Positions 27,059 to 38,794 are shown, counted from the stretch's first letter. The stretch: DNA of 64,000 nt from Astrocystis sublimbata (GCA_022453515.1 JAJNNY010000004.1:1-64000); one strand, 5' to 3'. The notes: generated from the letters alone by a model not told the origin. Numbers and translations are program-made.

Positions 27059-27928
27059 TGCCACATGATGTCGCTGTTATACGAAGTTTGCTTATTCGCG
27101 TAATAACATCTACTTGGTCAAATGATCTTGACCACACGATATATGCATAAATCTTCTCATCATTTCCTGCTTCTTTTCTATACTATTTAGATGATACCCA
27201 CGGCTTTTCAGCTTGGAATTTCTAGGTTCAAGGGTCAAATTGGCGACTGTACTTTGAGGTTTTATATGCCGACAGTCGTGGCAATAATAGCAAAAAGAGT
27301 TAACTATTTTGAACGACTAACAATTTAGGTTTAAGTTAGCTAGTTGTATGTCTATTTGCTTACAAACGCATAATCAGCCGATGTGCTCGCCAATCAACGT
27401 AACGGTTTTTCAGCCAGAGGTGGCTTTTCACTATGGTCTGCGGTACTTTCAAGCGAAATGGGGCAATGCTGACCACATCGGATGCTGCCACGTATGTTCC
27501 TGTTGCCTGCGTCCGACCCAACTGTTATTAGTCTTGCTATGGCATTAGATAACAGGTTATGGCTGCGCAAAGTGAGAGTTTATTGAATAGAACGAGTTGT
27601 AGACATAGATACCAATGGTAAAAAACTATGGCCTGCCGTCGTCAAATTCTTCTGCCGAGGTACCCACTGTATTAGCCTATCCCTAGTATGCGGTGGAAGA
27701 ATTTAATAATCACCTACATTAACCTACCTATATTGTACTTGATCAAACGTAATAGTAAATAAACACTAAATAAACGTTTAATAAGTGTTTATTTACTAAT
27801 AATTAATAGATAATTAATTATTATTTCCTAGTTAACTGTTTTAAAAAAGCAAAGTAATACTGATAAGTTTACTGTAGAGGGCGTGGTTTAGTACGGTACT
27901 AGCTGGTATAGATAAGTGGCAATGGTTA
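27059..27928. other. AT-rich intergenic region between convergent atg22 and SPO22
   Basis: The two genes end towards each other here, so both 3' ends lie in these 870 bases. The stretch 27700-27860 is very AT-rich and contains a 15-base perfect inverted repeat (27753-27798). No coding region is visible. Confidence 0.6.
27753..27798. repeat. AT-rich nested palindrome, 15-base arms
   Basis: Arm TAGTAAATAAACACT (27753-27767) is the exact reverse complement of 27784-27798. The 16-base centre itself contains the palindrome TAAACGTTTA (27771-27780). It lies in the AT-rich 3' flank shared by two convergent genes. It may be a mobile-element or RIP remnant. Confidence 0.8.
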
Positions 27929-30900
27929 TTAAATGCTTCCACCGCGGGCCTGGGCAGCTGGGACATCGTCCCATTTCAGTTTCGTGTGCTTTTCTTGCAG
28001 CTGTCTCTCTAGCTCACCGCCGTCTGGAAGATAGTGAGCAATCGTGAGCGCGTGGCTTATCCAGGCTTTGCTGAGTTCATCCTCATGGAGGCCGAATAGA
28101 TCGACTCCATGATTGAAGGCTGTAATCGTAATCCATTCCAGCTCCATGAAGGGGAACTGCTTCTTGCTCTATATCACATGCTGTTAGCATCTTCATAGAG
28201 GCGTTGCGTTTGCACTGATCAATCAACCTGCCTTTGCCAACTGTTTGACCATCACAGAAATCTCGTCTATCAAATTCAAAGGAATACCGTGTTCCATCGG
28301 TAAAGTGACTTTAAGTAGGCATCGCATATACTTAGCCAGCTTCTCGTTACCAAAATTTTCGAGAGCCCAGATCTGGTTAATGAGATCGCGCATGGTTTGG
28401 TATAGCACTGATACAGTTTTTAGTCATCTCTGTAGGCAACAGGGGTGTGCGGAACATATTACCTTGCGGCGGAACAGATTCGCATCTCAAGATACAATCC
28501 GCCATGGCTTGGTAAGCAGAAAGACTCTGACCCGCTTTAGCCTTGAGAACAATGCTTTTGAGGTCATCCTATGACTTCAAGCAAGTAGCTCCTTCAAACT
28601 CAAAGATCAACAGGGTCGAAAATTTGGTTTGGAGATCTCCTTGTGCGACTTCATTCAACGTATCGAACCTTGAATCAAGTTCTTCTTGGAAGCGTTTCAC
28701 ATGACTCCGCATGTCAAGATAGTCTTGGAGACGTGACTCGGTGTTATCATTGGATCTTGCGAGGGCAAGAAGCACCGTGGCAGCCATGAAATTGCAAAAC
28801 ATGGCGCGTAGCGAGTTATCATTGGCCTTCTGGGCTGGGATATCCGGGGGATAGCTTGGTAAGATAGATAGACAGCACTCCAGCATGGAAATGATATGGC
28901 GTGCATCCCATATCATTGTCTTTTCCAGGCCGAGATTGTAGGCGTTCTTGCAAAACCAGTCCAACTCCTCGACGGTGAAAAGCTTATCGGATTTACAATC
29001 GCGGCGCTCTTTCTGTATCTCGTCGGCAGCTTGACCAGCCGTTAGACTTTGCTGTACAACAGGTCTCACGTATTTGACCTACCAGCTTTGAATATATTGC
29101 AAAGGTCTTCTACCATGCCCTCCTTTTCTCTGTTACTTTCTTTCTCGTCAGTCAACACCGAGACCTCGAGGCGTATCAAGACCCGCAACAATGCTGGAAG
29201 GTGTATCGAGCTCGACAAATGGGACCGACGCTTGTGTACTATGAGCTGCAATGCCTTGATCGTAGTTATCTTGTCTTGAACTTGCTGCGCCTCGAGACAG
29301 CATGCATACAAGCATTCCGAACCAGTAGACGAAGTCTCGCTGATCTGGTTTAGACATCGCAATGCACTGTCCGCATCCTCTTGTTTCAAAGCGACTCTAA
29401 AAGCCAAGTAGGCTGTCATTGGTTCCTTCAGTGTGTCATCGTTCATTGCCTGCAGGATCTCGCCTGCAGTGGACAGGTCATTCAATTGAATGGCGCAAAG
29501 CAATAATTTTCTGAATCACCGTTGGTCCTCGTTCACATACACATGATGCAACCTGTTTGAAATGGGACTGACCTGGCCATTTTACCCAGATTCGACGGGC
29601 CGGACTGTTCGAGAGCTGGATGCAAAGCCAGATTGTACCACTTCGCAGCCGAACAAAACTCTCCCTGGCTGAAGTCGGCGTCCGCCTTCTTCCAAATCAA
29701 CTATCGAATGGTCAGCCTCGAAAAATCGACGTCAACGCCTTGTAGCGACTAACGGTGTGCATTCCCACGGCAGCATTGACAGGTAGAGGCTTCCCCATGC
29801 AAGGTAGAACCTTGTCCAATACCACTTCGAGACCTTGGACGAACTCGGGCGGCCCATCTCGGGTTGCTATATAGGTTCGCAGCATGATAGCTTTGTCAAT
29901 CCACTGTTCCTGTTGACTACCTAATATGTTGGGCAAAAAAAAATCGTCGAGAACCGATATGGCAGCCGGGCGATTTCTTACGTCAAGCTTTCGTATGTGA
30001 TGGATGAGTAGGTTGAAAGATGATTCAGTCATATCTATGCTTCTCATCATACGTCGTATGATATCGGCGTAGGCCTCACTATCGAAAGTCTCATTTGGAG
30101 AGCGTAGTAGAAGTTCGGTCCGAAAGAGCAAGACAATGAGCTTGTCGCCCAATTCGCTTTCAACATAGGCAATGTGGTTCTCGGCACGGCTCATATAATC
30201 GGGACCCCCTATCTCGAGGTACACTTGGATGAGAGTTTGAGAAATCGCTAGTCTTAGTTCGATGGCATCTCTCGAAAGTTGACCCAGTTCCAGTGCGTTA
30301 ATCAGTTCGTAAGCCCTCTCCAGCCACTTGCCGGCCAGGGCGAGGTTCTTCTTCTGTGCCAAGTCTCGCCCAATCTCAAATAGAGCATCGGCGGTTTTTT
30401 CTGCCGACACGGCGTCAATATTGGGCACCAAGCTCTCGAGCTTTCCGTACACGTGATCTGCGACGTCCATGCGGTCTCCTTTCCAAGCCTAAGACGAGTT
30501 AGTCGACGGGTGGAAACTCGTATTGAATGGGCGCTTGCCAGCACGACACGAAGCGTGGAGCATTTGACTTCAAACTGGCTGGATGTAAGGGACCCGTTCC
30601 CAGACGGCGAGCCTTGCGGAGGCTGCAACCGTCCGTTGTATTCGACGGCTTTCTGCAGCGCCCAGAGGCCGGACTCGATCTCCTTGGTGGCTAGGTAGTG
30701 TGAGCAAGGACCTTTTGGGATCCGGTTTCGTGCGTAGCCCAATCTTCCACTTACCAATACAGGTTCGAGTTGTCTTGATAGCGAGTTGCTCGAGGTGGAG
30801 GATGCTCCTCTGGGAATGGTCGTCGGTCTGTCGCGCTAGAACCAGCATAGAAAATGACAGCAACCGCACCAGACAGAAGAATTTTCCTGTCCCAGGTGGC

Positions 30901-31232
30901 ACACTGCCATCGCTATCTACACGCCTCCTTTCCCGTGTCCCCCAGTTCCAGAGGTCCAAGCCAGCAGCAGTCAATTGAGTGCGGTGTTCGGCGGTTAGGG
31001 GCCGAGCATCGTGTGTCTTGAGAGCTTGTACTTGGCTGTCTATGTCATCGTTCAGCTTCTCGGTGGCCAGTTCGGCTGCATGGGCGAAGGATAGGGTGCG
31101 GAGGTGGCTGGATAGGCCTACGACGATCAGCACAGGCCCAGCCAATGGAGGCTGGCAGCAACCACACTTACGGATGACGGCGTCCACGAGCTGCCCCCTA
31201 TTCGCGGCAGATGGAGTTTTGAGATCGTCCAT
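27929..31232 (-). CDS. SPO22: Meiosis protein Spo22/Zip4-like, with an in-frame TAG codon
   Basis: Nine exons: 31172-31232, 30755-31117, 30539-30690, 29754-30488, 29573-29700, 29083-29510, 28463-29029, 28232-28407 and 27929-28168. They encode 949 codons. The protein is helical and TPR-like throughout, with SPO22/ZIP4 family landmarks: AWKGDRMDVADHVYGKLE, LFTVEELDWFCKNAYNLGL and MELEWITITAFNHGVDLFG near the end. Spo22/Zip4 scaffolds crossover (ZMM) proteins on meiotic chromosomes. Codon 776 is TAG (28569-28571), where I expect Trp of a WDDL motif. The same frame stays open past it, and two more introns and two more exons follow. Unedited, the product would stop at 775 residues. Intron 3 (30489-30538) has a GCAAGC donor, and intron 8 is best fitted with GCAGGT because no GT donor keeps frame. 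The last intron is the least certain. Confidence 0.85.
28560..28578 (-). promoter_or_regulatory. Hairpin presenting the TAG adenosine of SPO22, putative mRNA editing site
   Basis: On the mRNA strand, GUCAU (28575-28571) pairs perfectly with AUGAC (28567-28563) around a three-base AGG loop. Its first base is the A of the in-frame UAG (28570). Two further outer pairs (78-60 and 77-61) form after one A-C mismatch. Fungal A-to-I editing in sexual tissue is known to favour UAG with U at -1 and adenosines in hairpin loops. The structure is seen directly; editing itself is inference. Confidence 0.5.
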
Positions 31233-32593
31233 AGTAAAGGACTACCGAGGCTCCGCCGACTTTGGGTTAGATAGCCAACAAATGGCCCTCCAGGTAGACT
31301 ACTTGTCTAGGTAGGCTTTGCATACAGAGTGGTATTGGTTCCGAAGTAGGCAGTCGAGTGCTAGACAGGCAGGACAGGCAGGACAGGCTAGACGGGCAGG
31401 ACAATGACCCCTCGGTCACTCTGAGAATGGTTCGCAATGTCACAACTAGGTAATTCGTGGCAGGAGAAGCGAGTGGCGAGTGGCGAGAAGCGAGGTTGTG
31501 GCTCTCTACAAGACTTCGGCCTGGATTATTTTAGGCAGACACCGACTGGATGCCAGGTGCAGGTGGATGGGCACTCAGATACCTCAGGCTCCAGACTGTA
31601 GGCTACCTACATATGTACCTAGATACACCGTGCCCAGGCGACGTGACCTGCGTCCTGCACAAGTCGAGGAAAGTGCCCTGCTTACCCTGCTTACCCTGCT
31701 TGCTGCCTTCCTGCTACGTAGGTAGGTAGGTGAGCGGGAGAGCTCGGGTATACACGTCCACTGACAGGAGCGATACGATACCGCTCCTTCCTATATTGAA
31801 CCCCGGCTGCCTCCCCCAACCTGTCTGTAGGTACGGTTCCAGCAAGTGCCCAGATGATGCCATCTGCATGGAAAGATGTATATCAAAACCTCATCCCTAC
31901 ACGATACCTTACCTTAGGTATACATGCTCATGCAATGATTGGCCATGTGTCAACCCGAACGGCTATCTCTACAGTAAGCCGCGTCGAGATCGAACTGGTG
32001 AGTAGGATTGGCCCTATTGCATTGCTCTTGCCTGATATGGCTGACGTGGAAGAAGCGGTTGAGCTTCTGTTGCGAGCGCTTCAAATGCTACTGTCACGGG
32101 CGACGACACAGATCGACGTACATTAGCTGCAAAGTGCCTGTTTTCCTCTCCTTACCTAGGTACGTAGATGGGTAGATGAGTTTGGTAACCGGAGAGTTTC
32201 GAGCATGGCACTGGAGGAGCACTAGGTGAATGTCTGCAGTCTGCAGTCTGCGGCCAAAAGTTGGGAGCAACTGGGCACTGGCGACACTAGGAGGTAGGTA
32301 GCAAACACCAAAGGGCAAAAAATCTATAGTGTGCAGATCTATAGGATGATGCGTCGCATCGTCATTCCCATCGGATAGAGCTCCGTTATCATGTATTCCT
32401 GTGATTATCTTTTACTTGCATACTTATCGGGTATCGCCGTGCCATCTACTAGGCCAACAAGCGCCGTACATGCCACTCACACGGTGGCGGGATCGTGTGG
32501 TAGAAAGTTGCCTACAATGAGGCTGGGTCTGCTCCCCGTCGTGGTCACATCAGCAATCGTTCACGCTGTACTTGGTCTGTCTGCATGGACAAC
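31233..32593. other. Intergenic region upstream of SPO22
   Basis: These 1.36 kb hold the SPO22 promoter and the 3' flank of the ERT1-like gene. They contain short direct repeats (GGACAGGCA units near 31369-31400, TTACCCTGC units at 31681-31705) and one TACCTAGGTA motif (32153-32162). I see no coding region. Confidence 0.55.
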
Positions 32594-34750
32594 TCACATC
32601 TTATGTTCATCTCTGCGTATCATGAAGGAGAAACAACAATTGACAGTGGGGTCCTTGGAGAGGTCGTCCGGGTTCTTCAGCGCGCACGCTGTCAGCAGTG
32701 TATCGTGCGCTGGGTCGAAGGCGATGGTGCCAAACTCTTCCCAGTACCGGACAAGCGAGTCTTCCGTCATGATCTCGTGTAGCGATATTAAGCCCTGCCG
32801 TTGTCTCGTCAGCCTGCATCGTCGCACACGATGATCGTGTTCTTCGACTTACGTCCCGTAACCTCTCTACGGGCACGTGGATGAGCTCCGCCATCTCCTT
32901 GTTCCCCCTAAATATCTCCCCCGACCTCCTCCAGCAGCAGGCCGGAACGGCCATCGACGCAAACACACGGTCGTATTCCATGAGCGACTTTTCAAACCAC
33001 ATCTCGACGTACACGAGTTCCATATCTGTGAGCCCCTGCACCTTCTCGCGGAACTTGGGACGGAAGCGATCCAGTTGTCGCAGGATCTTCTGTTTCGACG
33101 CGGGCGCGATATGCCCGTCCATGTAGCTCGAGAGCCGAGCATATCCCTTGATATAGTTGAAAGGCTTGAGAAGCCCAGCGTCGTACTTGGCTCTCAACAC
33201 TCGTTGCATGCGCGCCTCGGGCGTGTCGTTACCGGACGGGTCGGCGGCCTGTAGATAGAATTCCCTCGTCTTGTCTGCCGGGGCGGCGCTCTTGGGTCTC
33301 GCGATGGCGTTGCGATCCGCGTTGGGCGGCAGCATGGACCCTACCTCCATGGCACTCGGCGGTAGGGGGTTGCCCAGAAAGTGAGCCATGTCTGCTTGGC
33401 CGGGCTGGGACTGGTTTCTGTACAGTAAACTCTGCTCATCCGTCAAAGATCCGCTCCCTTCTAGGAGACTCGTGTTGAGAAAGTCATTCAGTAAGTTGAA
33501 CTCGCCGGTGACTTCTTGGGGAAGCATATATTGGGGGTTGTAGTGATGCATGTCATGGAATTGGTTTTGCGCAGTCAACCATGCGTCCGAGAAACCGGCC
33601 ACTGCGAGGTCAGCCTACGATATAGATGGTTTGTAAAGGGGCTCGAGGAGAACGCACATTGGTTCATGTTGTTACCACCAGCCGTGCCGGCCTGCAGGCC
33701 AGAGACCGGGCTGGGTGACACAAGCTGCAGCTGGTTGCTATTGCTGCCTGGGTTGCCTTGGACAAGTGGGCCGAAGGCTGGCTTGGTGCCCTGGGAGCCA
33801 TTCGCATCGAAAGAGGGCGGTACCAGCGCATTGGTACCTCGATCTATCGAGTTTCGCGACAATTCGGACTGGCTGTCTGGCTCGTCACGTGCAGCTCCAG
33901 CTGCAGGAGTAGAGCCCTTGGGCTTCTTTGCATCCGGATCCCTGGGCTCATCATGGCAGAGGTGGCCAATGTTGCGCTTGATGCATCTCGTACATGGTCT
34001 CCCCTATTCGCTCCCTGGTCAATTCGGCACACGCACCTCGGAGCAACAAGACCCCAGCCACTGATGTAACGCAGCGAGGAACTGATCTTACATACGAGAT
34101 CACATGTCATGTGCTATAAAGCATTGAAAGCTGCCGTCAGCGAAAAACAATCCTCGACACATCCAGTCCCTTCCCCGCCCCCCAAAAAGGGCAATGCTAT
34201 TGGGCCCAGTCGGCGCGCCACGCGCATTTCACAGAGACGGACAGGGCGTGAGATCACGAGGCGGGCAAGCGACAGCATTGGGGCGCCTTCGCCAAAGGCG
34301 TAGACAGGCGCAGGCGCGCGCAGACGTGGGCCAATGGACGCGGGGTGATGGACGGCGCTATACAAGGTTGCTGAATGAGAACTTACAGATCGGCGACAGT
34401 ACACGCATGCTGTAGGAACGCGCGACCAAGAATTAGCCCTAGCCCATGCTCATGCGGTGGACATACAGACAGACATTGTACGGACAGGATGCGACGATGG
34501 CGGCGACCGGGGAGGGGTGGGAGCTATCAGAGGGGAGGGGGAGAACGGGAGAACGGGAGAACGGGAAAGGGAGAGGGTCAGGACTGGCATTGTACATCAG
34601 CAGCGTACCGTGATTCACCTTGCGCCTCTTCCTGGGGCTCTTATTGGCATTGTCGGTGGGTGTATTGGCGGCGGTACTGGGGGTGTTGTCTTTGGACTTG
34701 GCATCGCTCTCGGATTTCCTGTCCTTGGCATGCGCGCCATTGCTCTCCAT
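32594..34750 (-). CDS. Zn2Cys6-PAS transcription activator of gluconeogenesis (ERT1/AcuK family)
   Basis: Six exons: 34609-34750, 34387-34409, 34096-34113, 33658-34003, 32853-33601 and 32594-32794, giving 492 residues. The N-terminus ends in SPRKRRKVNHACVYCRRS, followed by HMTCDLGRPCTRCIKRN and IGHLCHD, a complete Zn2Cys6 binuclear cluster with six Cys. The long middle reads AGFSDAWLTAQNQFHDMHHY and EFNLLNDFLNTSLL. The C-terminus carries the PAS-like part (RVFASMAVPACCWRRSGEI, RYWEEFGTIAFDPAHDTLLT) and ends SFMIRRDEHKM. This order is diagnostic of the family, which activates gluconeogenic genes on acetate, ethanol or fatty acids. Exons 2 and 3 are microexons of 23 and 18 bases inside the zinc cluster. 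Introns 1 and 2 are long (199 and 273 bases), and intron 1 holds a GA-rich tandem repeat (34541-34566). I cannot decide between AcuK and AcuM orthology. Confidence 0.9.
34541..34566 (+). repeat. Short tandem GAGAACGG-type repeat in intron 1 of the ERT1-like gene
   Basis: About three copies of an eight-base GAGAACGG unit lie in a purine-rich stretch (pyrimidine-rich on the transcribed strand) within the first intron of the gene. Confidence 0.7.
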
Positions 34751-35073
34751 AACGACGACTGGCGGGTGTGCTACTCGAGGGCGACTCGGGAAGCGGGCTT
34801 CAACTTCACACTGGGCTGTTCAGATCTGTTAGGCTTCTCATTGGACGGCCAGGTGGTGCAACGAGGCGTGCAGGGCAAGGGCAGTTGGTGGGCGTCGTTG
34901 GGCGTTGGACAGTTGGTCAAGTGGCGTTGGACGGCTGTGTGCAGAGCCAAGCAGGAGGTTTTGGGTCGACTGTGTCCCGGGCAATGGCGGTCGCCCACGA
35001 CTGGTGAGGCGGGAGGCGGGAGGGAGAGGGAGAGGAAAAAGAAAGCCCGGAATAGGGAAAAACTGTAGGGTTT

Positions 35074-35089
35074 GGGGGGGGGGGGGGGG
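35074..35089 (+). repeat. G16 homopolymer tract
   Basis: Sixteen consecutive G residues, the longest homopolymer I saw, about 325 bases upstream of the ERT1-like start codon. Its exact length may be unreliable in the assembly. Confidence 0.7.
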
Positions 35090-36649
35090 CGTGTGCAAGG
35101 TGAGCGCGCCCGTGATCGACCAAGGAATTCCCGGCTCGAGTGAGGACGAGAGGGTGACAATGTCGGCGACGGTACACCATGCACGTGTGATGGAGGTACA
35201 GCAACCGTAAATTAATTAATTGACGGGCACCTTACCTTCGCTATCCCTGGCCCAGGACATGGAGGCACGCAGGCACGCAGGCAGATATACAGACAGACAC
35301 AGCTGAGGTGCCTAAGTTGGGATCTGGAGCTGATAGATAATTCGCATCTCAATCAATCACTCAATCAATCAATTACACACAACACCCCTGGGGCACTCGG
35401 AGAGGTTCTGCTCTCCCCCCTCTCTCACTTCTCTCATCGGCAGCAGCCAATGCGGACGAAGCAGATACGCGTTGAACGCGCAGAAGCGGGCGGGGGGGCT
35501 GGCTGTGGGCCGCGGACTGCAGACGGACTGCACGCTGCGACTGCGACTTGCGACTTGCGACTGGTGCGAATCGGGATCGCAGAGGCGCGCGATGATGGGA
35601 GGCGGCGGCGGCGGCGGCGGCTGGGGTGGGTAACAATTGGCCGATTAGTGACGGGTAATCGAGGGCGGCGACTGTGCGATTGTGCGAGAACAATAGGAGT
35701 GGATTGGGGAAGGGAATGGGTAAAAACGGAACTGCCGCGCTGCTGGACAGGACGTCTTTTGTTGATTGATGAAGGGCCTCTTGTTGTCTGGCTTGTTGGC
35801 TCGTTGGCTCGTTGGCTCGTCTGGCAATTGTTGCCGCTAACCTTAGGTTAGAATAATAGAGGGGCCAGCACGAGGCACTGCTCCCTTTCCCACCAAACCA
35901 TCGCACGCCGGGCCATCGGAACCTCGAACTCAGTTTTCCCCTATACAAGAAAGTGGAAGCTTCACTCGCGTGTTTACCTTACCTAACCATTACCTCGTCA
36001 CCGGGCTAGGGAATGGACTAACACGAATGATGACCAGCATCGAAACCACCTACCCAGCCTGCCTAATAGTTGCAAGATACTGCTTGTAATCGTATGTACA
36101 GCGGAACACCAGTACGGTCCAGCCGTGCATGTGAGCCGAAGGGGGTTCGGGGGGCACCTATCGCCAGGGTTGGCCTCCCACTTGTTTCGGCATACCCAGC
36201 TGGTAGAGACATCGAAGCTGGGCATGGACGGGATTGGCCATTGCGCACTGGGCCGACGCTGGGCGGACAGAACTAAACATACAGGTAGCTACATGTAGCA
36301 CTTGTAGCAGGTAGGTACTCACTCGTATGTACGCATGCTTTGTTAGGTAGTGACTAACAACTTCTGGGCATGGAAATCAATGCGTTATTGTCCGTCTTGT
36401 CCTCCCATTTCCATTTGTCCAGCCCTCAGCTCCCTAACCGCATCGAGCTGTGTGCGCCAGTCGAAGATCGATCCCAGTCGAGCCAGTCATGCCAGTCATG
36501 CCAGTCAGAGATGACCCCCGTCGAGATCCAGAGAAATCTCCCTCCTCCCTGCTCCCTCCCGATCCGTCCAAACCTCCCCCAAGCTGTCAGCCGCCTGCTA
36601 CGCACTTATCTGCTTGCTTCCAACGGCCTACCTTACTAGGCAGGCGAGA

Positions 36650-36692
36650 GCAGGGCAGGGCAGGGCAGGGCAGGGGCAGGGCAAGCCAAGGC
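36650..36692 (+). repeat. Tandem GGGCA pentanucleotide repeat
   Basis: About seven units of GGGCA or close variants occur in non-coding DNA. Slippage would make it length-variable between strains. Confidence 0.7.
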
Positions 36693-38794
36693 ACGGCGAG
36701 GTGGGTGGCATCCGCTCGCCTTGCCCTTTGAGACATGTTCGTTTCCAGCTGCAGTACAGTAATGTAATATGTCGTAGTCGTAGGTATGCCCATGTGTGCC
36801 AAGAGGCGTCGACATCTTCTCGAAGCAGCCAAGACCGTCCCACGTTGCGGCTCCGATATTGAAAAACCCCTTGGCTCATATCCAATGCTGCAGGTCCGCC
36901 GCACTGACCTCTCTTTTTTCCACGAGAACATGAACCTTTTGCCCTGTCACGCCTCTCTAGTTGTATATGCCCCGTACATACCAACCGGCCCAACCTATAT
37001 GTGTATACATATAGATATAGATGCTCACTTATATAAGAGGAATCGACAAGCCAAGCTCCGATGCCAAGGGCGTGGTCCTCATCGTCGGGTCAGTCATATG
37101 CAGCTCCATCTGCACCGTTACTATCTTCAGTATCATCTAACGTCTACGATGGATGGCTTTAGTGTGCATGCAAGCCCGAAACGGAGTCTGTCCTGAACCA
37201 GATGAAGCACCGACTAGGTAGTAGCTCAACCTTGTGCGCATGATAATACCCCTTTCCGTCCTCTTATCAGCAAGCGATGCACCAAAAAAGCTTGCTTTAC
37301 TAAGTAAGTAGCTTGTGGCATCATACCGCCAACTAATTGTCCGATCGGCCATCGAGTCTACGCCGGGCTCTTGTTCACATCTCGGTGCTATACGAGGCAT
37401 ACGAAGCTTATGCTAAATAGGGCCTCCTGCGTGAGAGTTGCATGCTTGTGCTGCCCATCCAGTGTCTGGAATTCGCTGTATTTAGGCGAATGCCTCTGTT
37501 GTATAACTTCACCATACCGCTCACATCCCACCTCCGCGAATGCTGCCCAACCCGCAGATCGATGGGTCACAGCCGAACGCTTGGGGACTATTACCCCATA
37601 TGAATGAATACGTCCTTCCATTGTGTCCAATCAATTATCTGTTGAATGTATTTGAAACGGTGAATCGGATATTTCCATCTATGTGCCATCTATGTGCCAT
37701 CTCATCTCGCTTAAGGCGGCTGTAGCATATGGCCGCATACTTTGACATTTATCATCTGAACATATCGCGGGCCAACTTTGAGCCGAGAGCTCAAGAACAG
37801 GAGACTCTGACTACTCCATCCGCATAGAAGCTCAGGTGAGCCTGTCCACTTACCGGTCAGGCGCGGGCAGTGTTACCCATGTCGCGACGGTGAGATGCAG
37901 GGTAATAAGAGCACTTGCAGATGCCGGCAGATCAATATGTGATGACGAATCGACCTCAATTCATATCTGGAGGAGCTCGGTAGAACAGTTGAAGGTGGAT
38001 ATAGTCACCCTCGAGCTCAGGCAGACGAACACACGATAAGGCTGAGATCTTGCTATCACAGTTTGTGGACACAGCCCGTTCTGTAGACTGTACGAGTAGT
38101 CGATGCCGAGGGTAGCACTTTGTCAGACACGTCAGACACGAGTGCTATGTGTTGTCCCTGCTACACGACATCGGCCGTTCTGATGATGTTCCGAGGAGAC
38201 ACCAGATGCAGGTCGACTAGACGTCATCATCAGAGACCAGCAAATCCCGTATCCCGCAATACCTTGCAACAACATGACTGTGTGATGCCGTGATTGGTTG
38301 GACACGTAGATGAAGTATACATCAAGATTTGATCATTCAACTTGCAATAATTGCTCCGATGTAGTATAGAGTATATACACATCCAAATGGGCCAATAGAA
38401 GAGACCACCTTGTAAGATTTCGAATCAGTCCAGACTCGAATGAGGGCGTACATTGTGCGTCCAGGGTCAACAGATCGGACCGACTACATACATGCGTACT
38501 GTATCACGGCGGGTGTAGCTGCCAATTTTATCCCCAAGAGAGGAATGCGTGCAAATCGAGGCGGCACGTGAGCATAAAGGTACGACACGAACGGTATAGC
38601 ACCATCCCGAGATGTCTCGATTCCATTGATTGTTGCTCTGTTGCAGTTGAACAGGTTCATAAAGAGGACGGCCTTTGATGTGTTCGAGTACGTGGCAATC
38701 TGCGATTCATAATAAGGATAATAAATATCCAAGGTATCATTAGTGAAGCATAACTTTCTACGCTGTTGACAATATACACGTAAGCACGAAAACA

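Larger units (their letters stand above)
34751..38794. other. Intergenic region of about 4 kb upstream of the ERT1-like gene
   Basis: No supported gene. The region contains G16 at 35074-35089, a (TTGGCTCG)n run near 35795-35820 and a (GGGCA)n run near 36650-36690. The long region upstream of the regulator may hold an extended promoter and leader. The 3' end of sec6 lies at its right border. Confidence 0.55.

Noticed and set aside
26381..27064. 227-codon minus-strand frame, very acidic
   Set aside because: Antisense to the last exon of atg22. The Glu/Asp/Val richness mirrors the GC-rich hydrophobic codons of the real gene.
28583..28630. Cryptic intron that would remove the SPO22 TAG using TCATAG as acceptor
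   Set aside because: The only nearby upstream GT (in CTGTTGATC) is a poor donor. The intron would be only about 45 bases and would delete the FEFEGA segment, which looks conserved.
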